Notes: generated from the sequence alone by a model not told the origin. 64,000 nt of DNA from Pseudonocardia acidicola (GCF_012911935.1 NZ_JAAXLA010000003.1:143481-207480); one strand, 5' to 3'. Shown: positions 22,319 through 31,754, numbered from the stretch's first letter. Made by a program: numbers and translations.

Positions 22319-23128
22319 TCAGCTCGACTGGCTGGGGGCGGAGCCGTTCATGGTGAAACCTGCGATGTCGCCGAGGTGCCCGGCGACGTGCAGGCCGGCG
22401 GGGAGGGCCGAGCTACCCGGCAGGGTCGGCGCCGACGGCAGCGCGACGCCCTCCAGGGCCGGCGCACCGGGCAGCGCGGGCGCCGACGGCAGGTCCGACG
22501 GACCGGGCAGGCTCGGCAGCGCCGACGGACCCGGCAGGCTCGGCAGGTCCGACGGACCCGGCAGGCTCGGCAGCGCCGACGGACCCGGCAGGCTCGGCAG
22601 CGCCGACGGACCCGGCAGGCTCGGCAGCGCCGACGGACCCGGCAGGCTCGGCAGCGCCGACGGACCCGGCAGGCTCGGCAGCGCCGACGCGCCCGGCAGC
22701 GACGGAGCCGCGAGGTCGTCCATGGGCGGCGCGTCCGGCAGCTGAGCGCTGAAGTGGCCGTGCCGGTGCGAGGCCGCGCCGGCGAACTCCGAGTGGCTCT
22801 TCGTGGTGGAGCCCGACGCGTGCGAACCGGCGAACGATCCGTCGGCCCCGCCGTGGGCGCTGCCGGTCAGCGCCCCACCGGCCAGTCCGGCGACATCGAC
22901 GGCGTCGCCGGCGGGCAGGCTGGGGGCCTCGGCCGCGGGGAGCGCGTCCGTGCCAGGCAGCGTGGGCAGCGTGGACTGGTCCGGGGCGCTGGGCAGCTCG
23001 GCGCCACCGGGCAGGTCGGGAGTGGCCGGAAGCGTGGCCGCGTTGGCTATGCCGGACACGGCGAGCGCCAGCGGCATCGACATCGCGCCGACTGCGGCGA
23101 CGCGACGGGCCCTCTTGCTCATCTGCAT
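22319..23128 (-). CDS. Secreted protein with Pro-rich nine-residue tandem repeats
   Basis: The ATG at 23128 gives a 269-residue protein starting MQMSKRARRVAAV with a signal peptide ending near ANAA. The next part is Leu/Pro-rich, followed by a Ser/Gly/His-rich segment (SHSEFAGAASHRHGHF) and then eight tandem copies of SLPGPSALP with A/D and P/A variants. The C-terminus ends GLHVAGHLGDIAGFTMNG. A GAGAGGG site precedes the start. No catalytic domain or LPXTG-like anchor was seen, so it is probably an extracellular structural or surface protein; function unknown. The signal peptide is near-identical in pattern to that of the gene at 21235-21831, which lies just downstream on the same strand. Confidence 0.75.
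   Translation of the reverse strand: MQMSKRARRVAAVGAMSMPLALAVSGIANAATLPATPDLPGGAELPSAPDQSTLPTLPGTDALPAAEAPSLPAGDAVDVAGLAGGALTGSAHGGADGSFAGSHASGSTTKSHSEFAGAASHRHGHFSAQLPDAPPMDDLAAPSLPGASALPSLPGPSALPSLPGPSALPSLPGPSALPSLPGPSALPSLPGPSDLPSLPGPSALPSLPGPSDLPSAPALPGAPALEGVALPSAPTLPGSSALPAGLHVAGHLGDIAGFTMNGSAPSQSS
22487..22702 (-). repeat. Eight tandem 27-base repeats coding SLPGPSALP
   Basis: Eight in-frame copies of a 27-base unit containing GACCCGGCAGGCTCGGCAGC (plus-strand sense) differ only at one or two codons. The DNA identity is higher than needed to keep the peptide, which points to recent slippage or unequal exchange. Confidence 0.9.
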
Positions 23129-23532
23129 CGAGTTGATCCCTCTCTTCGGCAGTGTCCGTAGGTCAAGCGCCGTTCGACGCAGGACGGACATCGCTGCACA
23201 CCACTCATGTCGCTGTGCGTGACCGAGCGGTGGCGCGAAGACGCTAACCGGCTACGCCGTAAGGGGCATCTGGAGGCTCCCGAATGCCGTACGCACACCT
23301 CGTGCGGAGTACTGGTGTCACTATCTGTTCATGTAACGCTCTACAGAGAGTAACACAATTCAGGATGGATGATCACTGAGCGTCACAGAATGAGCTCTCC
23401 ACGGCGGCGCCGGACCCATCGGGCGGACGCCGAAAGTTGGAGAATGATCATGAGGCCGTATCGCCGCACCGCGTCGATCGTTGAACACCGGCGCATGAGC
23501 GCTCGTGCGCGGAAACAGTCGCTGGAACAGCG
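23129..23532. other. Gene-free interval
   Basis: Nothing with coding character was recognised between the secreted protein start and the TetR stop. The sequence near 23310-23365 is locally AT-richer (CTCTACAGAGAG dyad at about 23340-23351) and may carry the promoter of the secreted gene. Confidence 0.4.
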
Positions 23533-24159
23533 TTATTCACGCACGGGCGCGAGCAGCGCCCGGGCCAGGTCCTTCCACTGTGCGACCATGGGGTCGCCGG
23601 CCGGGTCACGAGGGTCGAACGTGTAGGTCAGCGCGGTGCCGCGCATGCTGGTGAGCAGCACGTCGCGCAGCTGACGGAACCGGGGGTGCGAGGCGAGCGG
23701 CTCGCCGAACATGCGCCCGACCGACGCCCGGATCACGGTACCGAGGCGCCGTTCCTCGGGCAGCAGCGCCTCCGCGATCTCCGGGTTGGCCCGGGCCGCG
23801 GTCCACAGCTCGACGGCGGCCCAGAAGTGCGGCTCGTGGAAGGTCTCCCAGAGCAGCTCGACGACCCGGTCGACCCGCTCCCAGCCCGCCACATCGTCGC
23901 CGATCAGGTGCAGCACCCGATCCTCGGTGTCCTGTACCCGTTTCACGGCGAGGTGCTGGGCAGCCGCGACCAGCAGCCGGTCCCGGGACGGAAAGTGGTG
24001 CAGCAGCCGCCCGCGGGACACCTGGGCGGCGGCCTGGATGGTCAGCGTGGTCGCCCCCGAGTACCCGCCGGCGATCAGACACTCCACGGCGGCGTCCAGG
24101 ATCCGGGCGCGGCTGTCCTCGGTGCGCTGCGCCCGGGTCCTGGGTTGCGAGGTCGTCAT
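23533..24159 (-). CDS. TetR-family transcriptional regulator
   Basis: The 208-residue protein has an N-terminal TetR helix-turn-helix (RARILDAAVECLIAGGYSGA through VSRGRLLHHFPSRDRLLVAA, residues ~17-70) and a helical ligand domain with a C-terminal region resembling TetR_C families. It starts 3 bases after the acyl-CoA dehydrogenase stop, so it is the last gene of the leftward acyl-CoA operon and probably senses an acyl-CoA or related metabolite. It would then control that operon. The ligand is not predictable from sequence. Confidence 0.9.
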   Translation of the reverse strand: MTTSQPRTRAQRTEDSRARILDAAVECLIAGGYSGATTLTIQAAAQVSRGRLLHHFPSRDRLLVAAAQHLAVKRVQDTEDRVLHLIGDDVAGWERVDRVVELLWETFHEPHFWAAVELWTAARANPEIAEALLPEERRLGTVIRASVGRMFGEPLASHPRFRQLRDVLLTSMRGTALTYTFDPRDPAGDPMVAQWKDLARALLAPVRE

Positions 24160-24162
24160 GGT

Positions 24163-25314
24163 CTACAGGCCGAGGCTGCGGCCGACGACCTCCTTCATGA
24201 TCTCGGTGGTACCGCCGTAGATGCGGGTGATCCGGGCGTCGGCGTAGGCCTTGGCGATCGGGTACTCGTTCATGTAGCCGTAGCCGCCGTGCAACTGCAG
24301 GCACCGGTCGATGACCCGGCCCTGCAGCTCGGTGCACCACCACTTGGCCTTGGAGGCGTCGACGGCGGTGAGCTCGCCGGCGGCGAGCGCGCGCACGCAG
24401 TCGTCGACGTAGTGCTCGGCGATGTCGACCTCGGTGGCGATCTCGGCCAGCACGAACCGGGAGTTCTGGAAGCTGCCGATCGGCTGCCCGAACGCCTTGC
24501 GGTCCTTCACGTACTCCAGCGTCTGCTCCAGCGCCGTCCGCGCCGCCGCCACCGCGGCGACCGCGATCGACAACCGCTCCTGCGGCAGGTTGGTCACCAG
24601 CTGGGTGAACCCCTGCCCCTCCTCCGGGCCGAGCAGGTTCGCCACCGGCACCCGCACGTCGGTGAACGACAGCTCCGCGGTGTCCTGCGCGTGCTGGCCG
24701 AGCTTGTCCAGGTTGCGGCCGCGCTCGAAACCCGCCATCCCGCGCTCCAGCACCAGCAGGCTCATGCCCTTGTGTTTCTGCGTCGGGTCGGTCTTCACCG
24801 CGGTGATCACCAGGTCGGCGTTGATGCCGTTGGTGATGAACGTCTTCGCCCCGTTGACCACGTAGTGGTCGCCGTCGCGGGTCGCGGTGGTGGACATCGA
24901 CGCCAGGTCCGACCCGATGCCCGGCTCGGTCATCGCGATCGCCGTGATCAGCTCACCGGAGGCAATCCCGGGCAGCCAGCGCCGCTTCTGCTCGTCATTG
25001 CAGTAGGCCAGGAAGTAGGGCAGGCAGATGTCGTTGTGCAGCGTCAGCCCGAGCCCGGCGGCGGCCGCGCCGCAGCGCATGACCTCCTCGCCGATGACGG
25101 CGTTGAAGCGGAAGTCCTCGACCCCACCGCCGCCGTAGGACTCGGGGATGTTCATCCCGAGGAAGCCCGATCTGCCCGCGGTGGCGAACAGTTCCCGCGG
25201 GACGATGCCGGCCCGCTCCCACTCCTCCTGGTGCGGGACGACCTCGACGTCGAGGAACTTGCGGAACGCCCCCCGGAAGGCCTCGTGATCGGCGTCGAAC
25301 AACGTGCGCTTCAT
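24163..25314 (-). CDS. Acyl-CoA dehydrogenase
   Basis: The 383-residue flavoprotein has the full acyl-CoA dehydrogenase fold: N-terminal helical domain, the FAD/substrate motif IAMTEPGIGSDLAS (~residues 125-138), the middle beta domain (YVVNGAKTFITNG) and the C-terminal signature QLHGGYGYMNEYPIAKAYAD followed by IYGGTTEIM. It would introduce the alpha-beta double bond into a short or branched acyl-CoA, passing electrons to ETF. The stop is 3 bases before TetR and the start 12 bases after the SDR stop, so they form one operon. Chain-length specificity is not visible. Confidence 0.93.
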   Translation of the reverse strand: MKRTLFDADHEAFRGAFRKFLDVEVVPHQEEWERAGIVPRELFATAGRSGFLGMNIPESYGGGGVEDFRFNAVIGEEVMRCGAAAAGLGLTLHNDICLPYFLAYCNDEQKRRWLPGIASGELITAIAMTEPGIGSDLASMSTTATRDGDHYVVNGAKTFITNGINADLVITAVKTDPTQKHKGMSLLVLERGMAGFERGRNLDKLGQHAQDTAELSFTDVRVPVANLLGPEEGQGFTQLVTNLPQERLSIAVAAVAAARTALEQTLEYVKDRKAFGQPIGSFQNSRFVLAEIATEVDIAEHYVDDCVRALAAGELTAVDASKAKWWCTELQGRVIDRCLQLHGGYGYMNEYPIAKAYADARITRIYGGTTEIMKEVVGRSLGL

Positions 25315-25326
25315 CAGCGGTACCCC

Positions 25327-26088
25327 TTATCGCGGCGCCATCCGGATGGCACCGTCCAGCCGGATGACCTCGCCGTTGAGCATCGGGTTCTCGACGATGT
25401 GAGCGACCAGGGCGCCGAACTCCGACGGGTCGCCGAGCCGGCTCGGGTGCGGCACCTGCTTGCCCAGCGACTCCTTGGCCTCGTCGGGCAGGCTGGCCAG
25501 CAGCGGGGTGTTGAACAGCCCCGGCGCGATGGTGACCACCCGGATCAGGGCGCCGGCCAGGTCGCGGGCGATCGGGAGCGTCATGCCGACCACGCCGCCC
25601 TTGGACGCCGAGTAGGCGGCCTGCCCGATCTGCCCGTCGAACGCCGCGACCGACGCGGTGTTGACGACGACCCCGCGCTCCTCGCCGATCGGGTCGCTCG
25701 CCGCGATGCGCTCGGCGGCCAACCGGATGACGTTGAACGTGCCGATCAGGTTGATGGTGATGATGCGGGCGAACTTGTCGAGCGGGTACACGCCGTTGCG
25801 GCCCAGCACCCGGATGGCGTCGCCGGTGCCGGCGCAGTTCACCGCGACGCGCAGCGTGCCGAGCTCCGCGGCGACGTCGAGCGCGGCGGTGACACTCGCC
25901 TCGTCGGTCACGTCGCCGGGCGCGAAGCGGACCTTGTCACCGAGCTTCTCGGCGACCTGCTCCCCCGCCGAGCCCGGCAGGTCGAGGATGACCACGCTCG
26001 CGCCGGCGTCGAGCAGCTTCTCGGTGGTCGCGAGGCCGAGGCCGGACGCCCCGCCGGTGACCAGCGCAACCGAACCGTTGATGTCCAT
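25327..26088 (-). CDS. 3-hydroxyacyl-CoA dehydrogenase, SDR type (HSD17B10-like)
   Basis: The 253-residue short-chain dehydrogenase has the NAD-binding TGGASGLG at residues ~11-18, the NCAGTG motif, and the catalytic Ser (NTASVAAF) and YSASK tetrad. The overall pattern, including the ending [17 protein letters not shown], fits the 3-hydroxy-2-methylbutyryl-CoA dehydrogenase/HSD17B10 branch. It would oxidise the 3-hydroxyacyl-CoA made after hydration in beta-oxidation. It lies between the thiolase and acyl-CoA dehydrogenase genes in one leftward operon. No enoyl-CoA hydratase is present in the operon, so that step must be supplied elsewhere. Confidence 0.92.
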   Translation of the reverse strand: MDINGSVALVTGGASGLGLATTEKLLDAGASVVILDLPGSAGEQVAEKLGDKVRFAPGDVTDEASVTAALDVAAELGTLRVAVNCAGTGDAIRVLGRNGVYPLDKFARIITINLIGTFNVIRLAAERIAASDPIGEERGVVVNTASVAAFDGQIGQAAYSASKGGVVGMTLPIARDLAGALIRVVTIAPGLFNTPLLASLPDEAKESLGKQVPHPSRLGDPSEFGALVAHIVENPMLNGEVIRLDGAIRMAPR

Positions 26089-26145
26089 CTGTGTCGTTCT
26101 CCGTCGGTGTTGGGAGCAGGGGTGAGCAGGGGTGGATGGGCAGCC

Positions 26146-27294
26146 TCAGAGCAGTTCGAGGATGGTGGCGTTGGCCTGGCCTCCGCCCTCACACATGGTC
26201 TGCAGCCCGTAGCGGATCCCGTTGTCGCGCATGTGGTGCACCAGCGTGGTCATCAGCCGGGCCCCGGACCCGCCCAGCGGGTGGCCCAGCGCGATCGCCC
26301 CGCCGTTCGGGTTGAGCGCCTTGGCATCCGCGCCGATGTCGGCCAGCCAGGCCAGCGGCACCGGGGCGAACGCCTCGTTCACCTCGAACACCCCGATCTC
26401 CTCCGGCTTCAGACCGGAGCGCGCCAGCGCCTTCTGCGTCGCCGGGATCGGCGCCGTCAGCATGATCACCGGGTCGGCCCCGGCCAGCACCGCGGTGTGC
26501 ACCCGCGCGATCGGCGTCAGCCCCAACTCGGTCGCCTTCTCCGAGGTCGTCATCAGCAGCGCCGCCGAGCCGTCAGAGATCTGCGAGGAGTTGCCCGCGG
26601 TGATCGTCCCGCCCTCGGGCTTGAACACCGTCTTCAGCCCCGCCAGCCCCTCGAGGGTGCCGCCGCGGCGCACCCCCTCGTCCTTCGCCACCACGGTTCC
26701 GTCGGGCAGCGTGACCGGGGCGATCTGCCCGTCGAAGCGGCCCTCGTCCTGCGCCGCGGCCGCCTTCTCGTGGCTGCCCAGGGAGAACTCGTCGAGCTGG
26801 GTCCGGGAGAACCCCCACCGCTGCGCGATCATCTCCGCGCCCACACCCTGGTTCGGCCGGGCCCCGTCGTAGCGGGCCGAGAAGCTCTCCCCGAACGGGT
26901 CCGCGCCCGCCGACGCCGACCCCATCGGCACCCGCGACATCGACTCCACCCCACCGGCGACGACCACGTCGTACTGCCCGGCGATCAGCCCGGCCGCGGC
27001 GAAGTGCACCGACTGCTGCGACGAGCCGCACTGCCGGTCCACGGTCACCCCGGTCACCGACTCCGGCCAGCCCGCGGCCAGCACCGCGGTCCGCGCGATG
27101 TCGAAGGTCTGCTCCCCCACCTGCGAGACGCAGCCCCAGATCACGTCGTCGACCACCGCCGGGTCCACCCCGGACCTCGCCGCCAGTGCGTTCAGCACGT
27201 GCGCCGACAGCTCCACCGGATGCACACCCGAGAGCCCGCCGTTGCGCTTGCCCACCGGGGTCCGCACCGCTTCCACGATCACTGCATCCCGCAC
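26146..27294 (-). CDS. Acetyl-CoA acyltransferase (thiolase)
   Basis: The 382-residue product is a degradative-type thiolase. The nucleophilic Cys is in VDRQCGSSQQ (~residue 89), the NEAFAPVPLAW block is present, the catalytic His is in GGAIALGHPLG and the second Cys is in MCEGGGQANA at the C-terminus. It would cleave 3-ketoacyl-CoA to acetyl- or propionyl-CoA and a shortened acyl-CoA. It is 63 bases downstream of MarR and 57 bases upstream of the SDR gene, so it completes a partial beta-oxidation set with them. Confidence 0.94.
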   Translation of the reverse strand: MRDAVIVEAVRTPVGKRNGGLSGVHPVELSAHVLNALAARSGVDPAVVDDVIWGCVSQVGEQTFDIARTAVLAAGWPESVTGVTVDRQCGSSQQSVHFAAAGLIAGQYDVVVAGGVESMSRVPMGSASAGADPFGESFSARYDGARPNQGVGAEMIAQRWGFSRTQLDEFSLGSHEKAAAAQDEGRFDGQIAPVTLPDGTVVAKDEGVRRGGTLEGLAGLKTVFKPEGGTITAGNSSQISDGSAALLMTTSEKATELGLTPIARVHTAVLAGADPVIMLTAPIPATQKALARSGLKPEEIGVFEVNEAFAPVPLAWLADIGADAKALNPNGGAIALGHPLGGSGARLMTTLVHHMRDNGIRYGLQTMCEGGGQANATILELL

Positions 27295-27357
27295 GCCTGT
27301 GCTCCTTCGCCTCAGCTCATGACGGTCGCCTCGGTGGGGACGGTAGCAGTGAAACAG

Positions 27358-27837
27358 TCAGAGTTGACCGCTCGGCATGTGTGGCGTGGATCGCGCGGGC
27401 TCGGTGAGCTCCTCGAGCACCGGCAGTGCGGCGGTGAGCACTGCGAGCCGGTCCGGGTCGAGCCGCCCGATCCGGTCGGCCAGCCGCCCGGTGCTGCGAT
27501 GCCGCAGCTCCTCCAGCAGGGCGACCCCGCCCGCGCTGATGCTGACCCGGGTGGCGCGCAGGTCGTCGGGGTCGGGAGCGCGCCGGATCAGGTCGCGCTC
27601 GTGCAGGCAGTCGACGATCCGCGACATGGTCGGCGCGCTGATCCCGATCCGCTCGGCCAGGCTGCCGACCCGGATCGGCCCGCTGGTCTCGAGGATGGCC
27701 AGCGTGGCCAGCCGGGTCGGCGTGACCCCGGTTCCCGAGTCGCTCGCGCGCAGGATCTGCGCGAGCCGGCTGAGCGCGATCCGCAGCCGTCCGGCGAGTT
27801 CCGCCGACTCCGACGTCGGCGACGCCGCGGCGGTCAT
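27358..27837 (-). CDS. MarR-family transcriptional regulator
   Basis: The 159-residue protein has the MarR winged helix: recognition region [19 protein letters not shown] and the wing segment [19 protein letters not shown]. Its start overlaps the MFS stop by ATGA, so it is co-translated with the efflux-type transporter, as is typical for MarR/efflux pairs. It probably represses the transporter operon through a site in the 30459-30635 interval, where two inverted repeats are visible. The downstream thiolase follows within 63 bases and may share the transcript. Confidence 0.93.
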   Translation of the reverse strand: MTAAASPTSESAELAGRLRIALSRLAQILRASDSGTGVTPTRLATLAILETSGPIRVGSLAERIGISAPTMSRIVDCLHERDLIRRAPDPDDLRATRVSISAGGVALLEELRHRSTGRLADRIGRLDPDRLAVLTAALPVLEELTEPARSTPHMPSGQL

Positions 27838-30458
27838 GACCGCATGTTCGCCGCGCCGAGGCGCAGGTCGAGCGTGGCCGGGCCGCCGGCGGCGAGCTCC
27901 ACCCGCGCCGCTGCAGGGGCGTGGTAGCTGGCCACGACGGTGTACTCACCGGGGGCCAGGTTCCGCAGCTCGTAGGCGCCGCCCGGGCCCGAGGTGGCGG
28001 CGGCGACCACGTCCCCGCGCATGTCGCCGGCTGTCACGATCGCGCCTTCCAGCGGACGGCCGTCGGGGCCGGTGACGGTCCCGGTCAAGCCGCCGCGGGC
28101 CGTGTCCAGGATGAGCTCCACCGACGACGGGGCGCCGAACGCGATGTGCACGGTGGCCGCCTGGGGCCGGTGGTCGGGCAGGCTCGCGGTCAGCGTGGTC
28201 TCGCCCAGCGGCAGCCCGCTGAGTTCGAACGCGCCGTCGGGGCCGGTGCTCGTGCGGCCCACGATCCCGCCGGCCGTGTCGGTGGCCAGCACCGTCGCGC
28301 CGGCCAGCCCCGGCCCGCCCGCCGCCGAGCGCACGATCCCGGAGACCTGCCCGTTGCCGCGCAGCGCGAAGTCGCGGACGGCGCCGGCGCCGTTGAGGGT
28401 GACCGCAGCCACGTCGGACTGGAATCCGGGCGCGGTCACGACGACCGTGTAGGTCCCGGGCGCGAGGCCGTTCAGCGCATAACCGCCGCCGGGGGCGACC
28501 GGCACCCGGCCGACCTGCCGGCCGTCCCGGGCGGTGACGGTGACCACGCCGTACGGGAGCTCCGTCCCGTGGGCGGTCCGCACCGCACCCTTCACCTCGC
28601 CCGGGAGCGCGGTCACCGGGCGCGGGTCGGCGCCGGCGGTGACCAGCTCGCTCGGGATCAGCCCCGCCTCCCCGGCCACCGCGGCGAACTCGGCGCCCAT
28701 CGGCTCCGGCGCGCTCCCGGCCGCGGCCGGTGTGCGGCGCGCGACGCAGAACCACGAGGCGACGGCCGCGACGAGACAGGTGATGACCGCGAACCAGAAC
28801 GCGGCGGTGAGCCCGTCGGAGAACGGGTTCGAGATCAGCTGCGGGAAGAAGCTGCGTCCGGTCAGGAACGAGGCCTGGTCGGCGGGCAGCTTGTCGAGCA
28901 CCCCGCCGAGCAGCTGCTGGATGGGGTTGTAGCCGAGGAAGGCGGCGAACAGCACGCCCACCGCGGGCAGGTCCGCGATCCGGCCGGCGTCCGCGGCCGG
29001 CACACCGTGCGCCAGCAGGCCCTGCTCCATGACGCTGGGCAGGTGGGTCGACAGCCCGGCGATCATCAGGCTGAAGAAGAAGCCGATCGAGAGCACCATC
29101 GCGGTGTTCTGGAAGGTGGCCGTCATGCCGGCGCCGGCGCCGCGGGCGTTGGCCGGCAGGCTGTTCATCACCTCGGCGCGGTTCGGCGAGGCGAACAGGC
29201 CCATGCCGAGGCCGTTGAGCAGCAGCAGGGCGGCGAACGCCCAGTAGTTGAAGTTGACCGGCAGGATCTCCAGCAGCAGGAAGCTCGCCGCAGTGATGAT
29301 CATTCCGCCGGTGGTGAACCAGCGGGTGCCGTAGCGGTCCGACAGGACTCCCGAGGTCGGCGCGGAGGCGAGGAACCCGATGGTCAGCGGCAACATGTAG
29401 ATGCCGGCCCACAGCGGGGTCTGCTCGAAGGTGTAGCCGTGCTGGGGCAACCAGATGCCCTGCAGCCAGATGATCAGGACGAACTGCAGGCCACCGCGGC
29501 CGAGCGAGGCGAGCAGGTTGGCGATGTTGCCCAGGGTGAACGAGCGGATCCGGAACAGCGAGAGGTTGAACAGCGGGTTGGCCACCCGGACCTCGATGAT
29601 CCCGAACGCGATCAGGACCACCACGCCGCCGATGATGCAGGTGAGGACCAGCGGGCTCGTCCAGCCCATGGTGTGCCCGCCGTAGGGCTGGATGCCGTAG
29701 GTGATGCCGACCAGCAGCGCGATGAGGCCCACCGCGAAGGTGATGTTGCCCCACCAGTCCATCTTCGCCCGCTGCCGCTCGCTGGTGTCGTGCAGCTTGA
29801 GGTAGGCCCAGATGGTGCCGAAGACGCCGAACGGCACGGACACCAGGAACACCAGGTGCCAGTTCACCGGCCCGAGCAGGCCGCCGATGACCAGACCGAG
29901 GAACGACCCGGCGATGGCCGCGACGCCGTTGATGCCGAGCGCGAGTCCGCGCTGGTGCACCGGGAACGCGTCGGTGAGGATCGCGCTGGAGTTCGCCATC
30001 AGGAAGGCGCCGCCGATGCCCTGCACGACGCGCCAGGCGATGAGCCAGATCGCCGCCGCGCTGCCGCTCTGCCACGTCACCGCGAGCAGCACCGACGAGA
30101 CGGCGAAGACCGCGAAGCCGATGTTGTACATCCGGACCCGGCCGTACATGTCGCCGAGCCGGCCGAACCCCACCACCAGCACCGCGGTGACGACCAGGAA
30201 GCCCATCAGCATCCACAGCAGGTAGCCGGTGTTGGCCGGAGCCAGCGGGTTGATGTCGATGCCGCGGAAGATGTCCGGCAGCGCGATGAGCACGATCGAG
30301 GAGTTGATCGTGGCCATGAGCATGCCGAGCGTGGTGTTGGACAGCGCGATCCACTTGTAGCGGGGACCCAGCTCGTCGACGGACCAGGTGTGGCCGTGCC
30401 GCGATCGGGGCGGGGCCGGCTCCCGCTCCAGCACCGGCGTCGATTGCCCAGGCTGCAC
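27834..30458 (-). CDS. DHA2-type MFS transporter with three C-terminal carboxypeptidase-regulatory-like domains
   Basis: The 874-residue protein has an MFS part of about 14 membrane helices (residues ~35-585) with the motif A loop [16 protein letters not shown] and the motif C region [16 protein letters not shown]. After the last helix ([20 protein letters not shown]) come three beta-sandwich domains of about 80 residues each, shown by repeated LPxG-(T/E)-YT(V/L)VV(T/A) and G-x-V-x-xxxGxPLxGA patterns typical of CarboxypepD_reg. GTG at 30458 is the start, with GGGAG 9 bases upstream. It probably exports a drug or a metabolite; the tail function is unknown. It is the first gene of the MarR operon. 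Confidence 0.88.
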   Translation of the reverse strand: MQPGQSTPVLEREPAPPRSRHGHTWSVDELGPRYKWIALSNTTLGMLMATINSSIVLIALPDIFRGIDINPLAPANTGYLLWMLMGFLVVTAVLVVGFGRLGDMYGRVRMYNIGFAVFAVSSVLLAVTWQSGSAAAIWLIAWRVVQGIGGAFLMANSSAILTDAFPVHQRGLALGINGVAAIAGSFLGLVIGGLLGPVNWHLVFLVSVPFGVFGTIWAYLKLHDTSERQRAKMDWWGNITFAVGLIALLVGITYGIQPYGGHTMGWTSPLVLTCIIGGVVVLIAFGIIEVRVANPLFNLSLFRIRSFTLGNIANLLASLGRGGLQFVLIIWLQGIWLPQHGYTFEQTPLWAGIYMLPLTIGFLASAPTSGVLSDRYGTRWFTTGGMIITAASFLLLEILPVNFNYWAFAALLLLNGLGMGLFASPNRAEVMNSLPANARGAGAGMTATFQNTAMVLSIGFFFSLMIAGLSTHLPSVMEQGLLAHGVPAADAGRIADLPAVGVLFAAFLGYNPIQQLLGGVLDKLPADQASFLTGRSFFPQLISNPFSDGLTAAFWFAVITCLVAAVASWFCVARRTPAAAGSAPEPMGAEFAAVAGEAGLIPSELVTAGADPRPVTALPGEVKGAVRTAHGTELPYGVVTVTARDGRQVGRVPVAPGGGYALNGLAPGTYTVVVTAPGFQSDVAAVTLNGAGAVRDFALRGNGQVSGIVRSAAGGPGLAGATVLATDTAGGIVGRTSTGPDGAFELSGLPLGETTLTASLPDHRPQAATVHIAFGAPSSVELILDTARGGLTGTVTGPDGRPLEGAIVTAGDMRGDVVAAATSGPGGAYELRNLAPGEYTVVASYHAPAAARVELAAGGPATLDLRLGAANMRS

Positions 30459-30502
30459 TGGTGACCACTCCCAACCGGACGTCGCCGTCCCCCACCCGAG
30501 TT

Positions 30503-30522
30503 ATTAGTTGTCTTACGCTAAT
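30503..30522 (-). promoter_or_regulatory. ATTAG-N10-CTAAT inverted repeat upstream of the MFS/MarR operon
   Basis: Five-base arms with a ten-base spacer sit 45 bases upstream of the GTG start in an AT-rich pocket. The position suits a MarR operator or a promoter element; no experimental link. Confidence 0.4.
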
Positions 30523-30560
30523 CATTTCGACAGCAGGCTCGCGAGCGTTCCGAGAGCCTC

Positions 30561-30588
30561 AGCATATGTGATGTGCATCACATATGCT
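30561..30588. promoter_or_regulatory. 28-base palindrome containing a perfect CRP/GlxR-type box
   Basis: Arms AGCATATGTGATG and its exact complement are separated by TG. The centre 30567-30582 reads TGTGA-N6-TCACA, the consensus for CRP-family proteins, including actinobacterial GlxR/Cmr. It lies about 103 bases upstream of the MFS start and 48 bases beyond the stop of the zinc dehydrogenase, so it probably controls the leftward MFS/MarR operon. Confidence 0.65.
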
Positions 30589-30635
30589 GGACAACCCTCC
30601 GAGATTCGGACTAATCGGACATCCGCGTCGTGGGC

Positions 30636-31754
30636 TCAGCCGAACACCACGACGCCGCGCAGATTGCGGCCGGCATGCATGTCGTCGAAGCCCTGGGCGA
30701 TCTCGTCCAGGGCGTACCGGGTGGTGATCAGCTCGTCGAGCTTGAGCACGCCGTCGGCGTAGAGCTGCAGCTGGGCAGGGATGTCGGCAGTCGGCGCACT
30801 GGCGCCGAACAGCGAGCCCTGCAGCCGCTTCTGGTAGAGCACGAGCTCGGTCAGCGGGATGTCGCCGTCCTTGGTCCGCACGTCACCCAGTCCGACGACG
30901 ACGCAGGTCCCGGCCTTGCGCACCGCCTGCAACGCCCGCCCGACGTGCTGCCCGGTCGTCACCCCGACGGTGACGATCGCGGCGTCAGCGCCTTGACCGT
31001 TGGTCATCTCGCGACCGAGCGCGGCCGCCTCCTTGATCGACTCGACGGCGTGCGTCGCGCCGAACCGCAGCGCGGCCTCACGCTTGAACGGCACCGGGTC
31101 GACCGCGATGACGTTGGTGGCCCCGGCGTGCGCCGCACCCTGCACCGCGTTGATGCCGATCCCGCCGATGCCCATCACGATCACGGTCTGCCCGGGCCGG
31201 ACCTCCGCGGAGTTCACCGCGGCGCCCCAGCCGGTGCCGACCCCGCACCCGGTCAGGCACGCGATCTCCAGCGGGATATCCGGCGAGATCTTGACCGCCG
31301 ACGCCGTCGAGACCGTCGTGTACTCGCAGAACGTGGACAACCCGCACATCTGACCCACCGGCTGCCCGTCGAGGCTGAGCCGGAAGCTCGTCGGGTCCTC
31401 CCAGCGCGCGTTCGTGCCGAGCGAGGCGCCGAGGTCGCACAGGTTCTGGCGGCCGGTCGCGCACCACCGGCAGCGCCCGCAGGCGGGCAGGAAAGAGAAG
31501 ACCACGTGGTCGCCCTCGGCGAAGCCCGGCGTGTGCGGCCCGACGGCCTCGACGATGCCGGCACCCTCGTGCCCGCCGGCGAACGGCAGGATCCCGACGC
31601 GCATGTCGCCGGTGGCGTGGTGGTCGTCGGAGTGGCACAGCCCGGTCGCGACCATCTTGACCCGCAGCTCACCCGGCCGCGGGTCGTCGACGTCGAGCTC
31701 GACGATCTCGTACCGGCCGGGAACCTCGCGCAGCACTGCGCCCCGAGTCTTCAC
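30636..31754 (-). CDS. Zinc-dependent alcohol dehydrogenase (NDMA-type MDR)
   Basis: The 372-residue medium-chain dehydrogenase has catalytic zinc ligands in TGLCHSDDH and GGHEGAG, the structural four-Cys site CGRCRWCATGRQNLC, and the NAD motif GIGGIGINAV. Its length and the LGASLGTNARW segment fit the group of NDMA-dependent alcohol dehydrogenases, which keep NAD tightly bound and are often linked to mycofactocin. Start GTG at 31754 is chosen because AGGGG lies 8 bases upstream; the longer frame to 31925 is Arg-rich noise. It reads leftward toward the CRP-type palindrome, separated from the MFS operon. Substrate unknown. Confidence 0.9.
   Translation of the reverse strand: MKTRGAVLREVPGRYEIVELDVDDPRPGELRVKMVATGLCHSDDHHATGDMRVGILPFAGGHEGAGIVEAVGPHTPGFAEGDHVVFSFLPACGRCRWCATGRQNLCDLGASLGTNARWEDPTSFRLSLDGQPVGQMCGLSTFCEYTTVSTASAVKISPDIPLEIACLTGCGVGTGWGAAVNSAEVRPGQTVIVMGIGGIGINAVQGAAHAGATNVIAVDPVPFKREAALRFGATHAVESIKEAAALGREMTNGQGADAAIVTVGVTTGQHVGRALQAVRKAGTCVVVGLGDVRTKDGDIPLTELVLYQKRLQGSLFGASAPTADIPAQLQLYADGVLKLDELITTRYALDEIAQGFDDMHAGRNLRGVVVFG

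Noticed and set aside
22487..22702. CRISPR array
   Set aside because: Repeats are contiguous, in frame and have no spacers; they encode a peptide repeat.
23686..30464. Long plus-strand frames opposite the acyl-CoA and MFS genes
   Set aside because: Same GC-mirror effect; no domain motifs, while minus-strand genes are well conserved.
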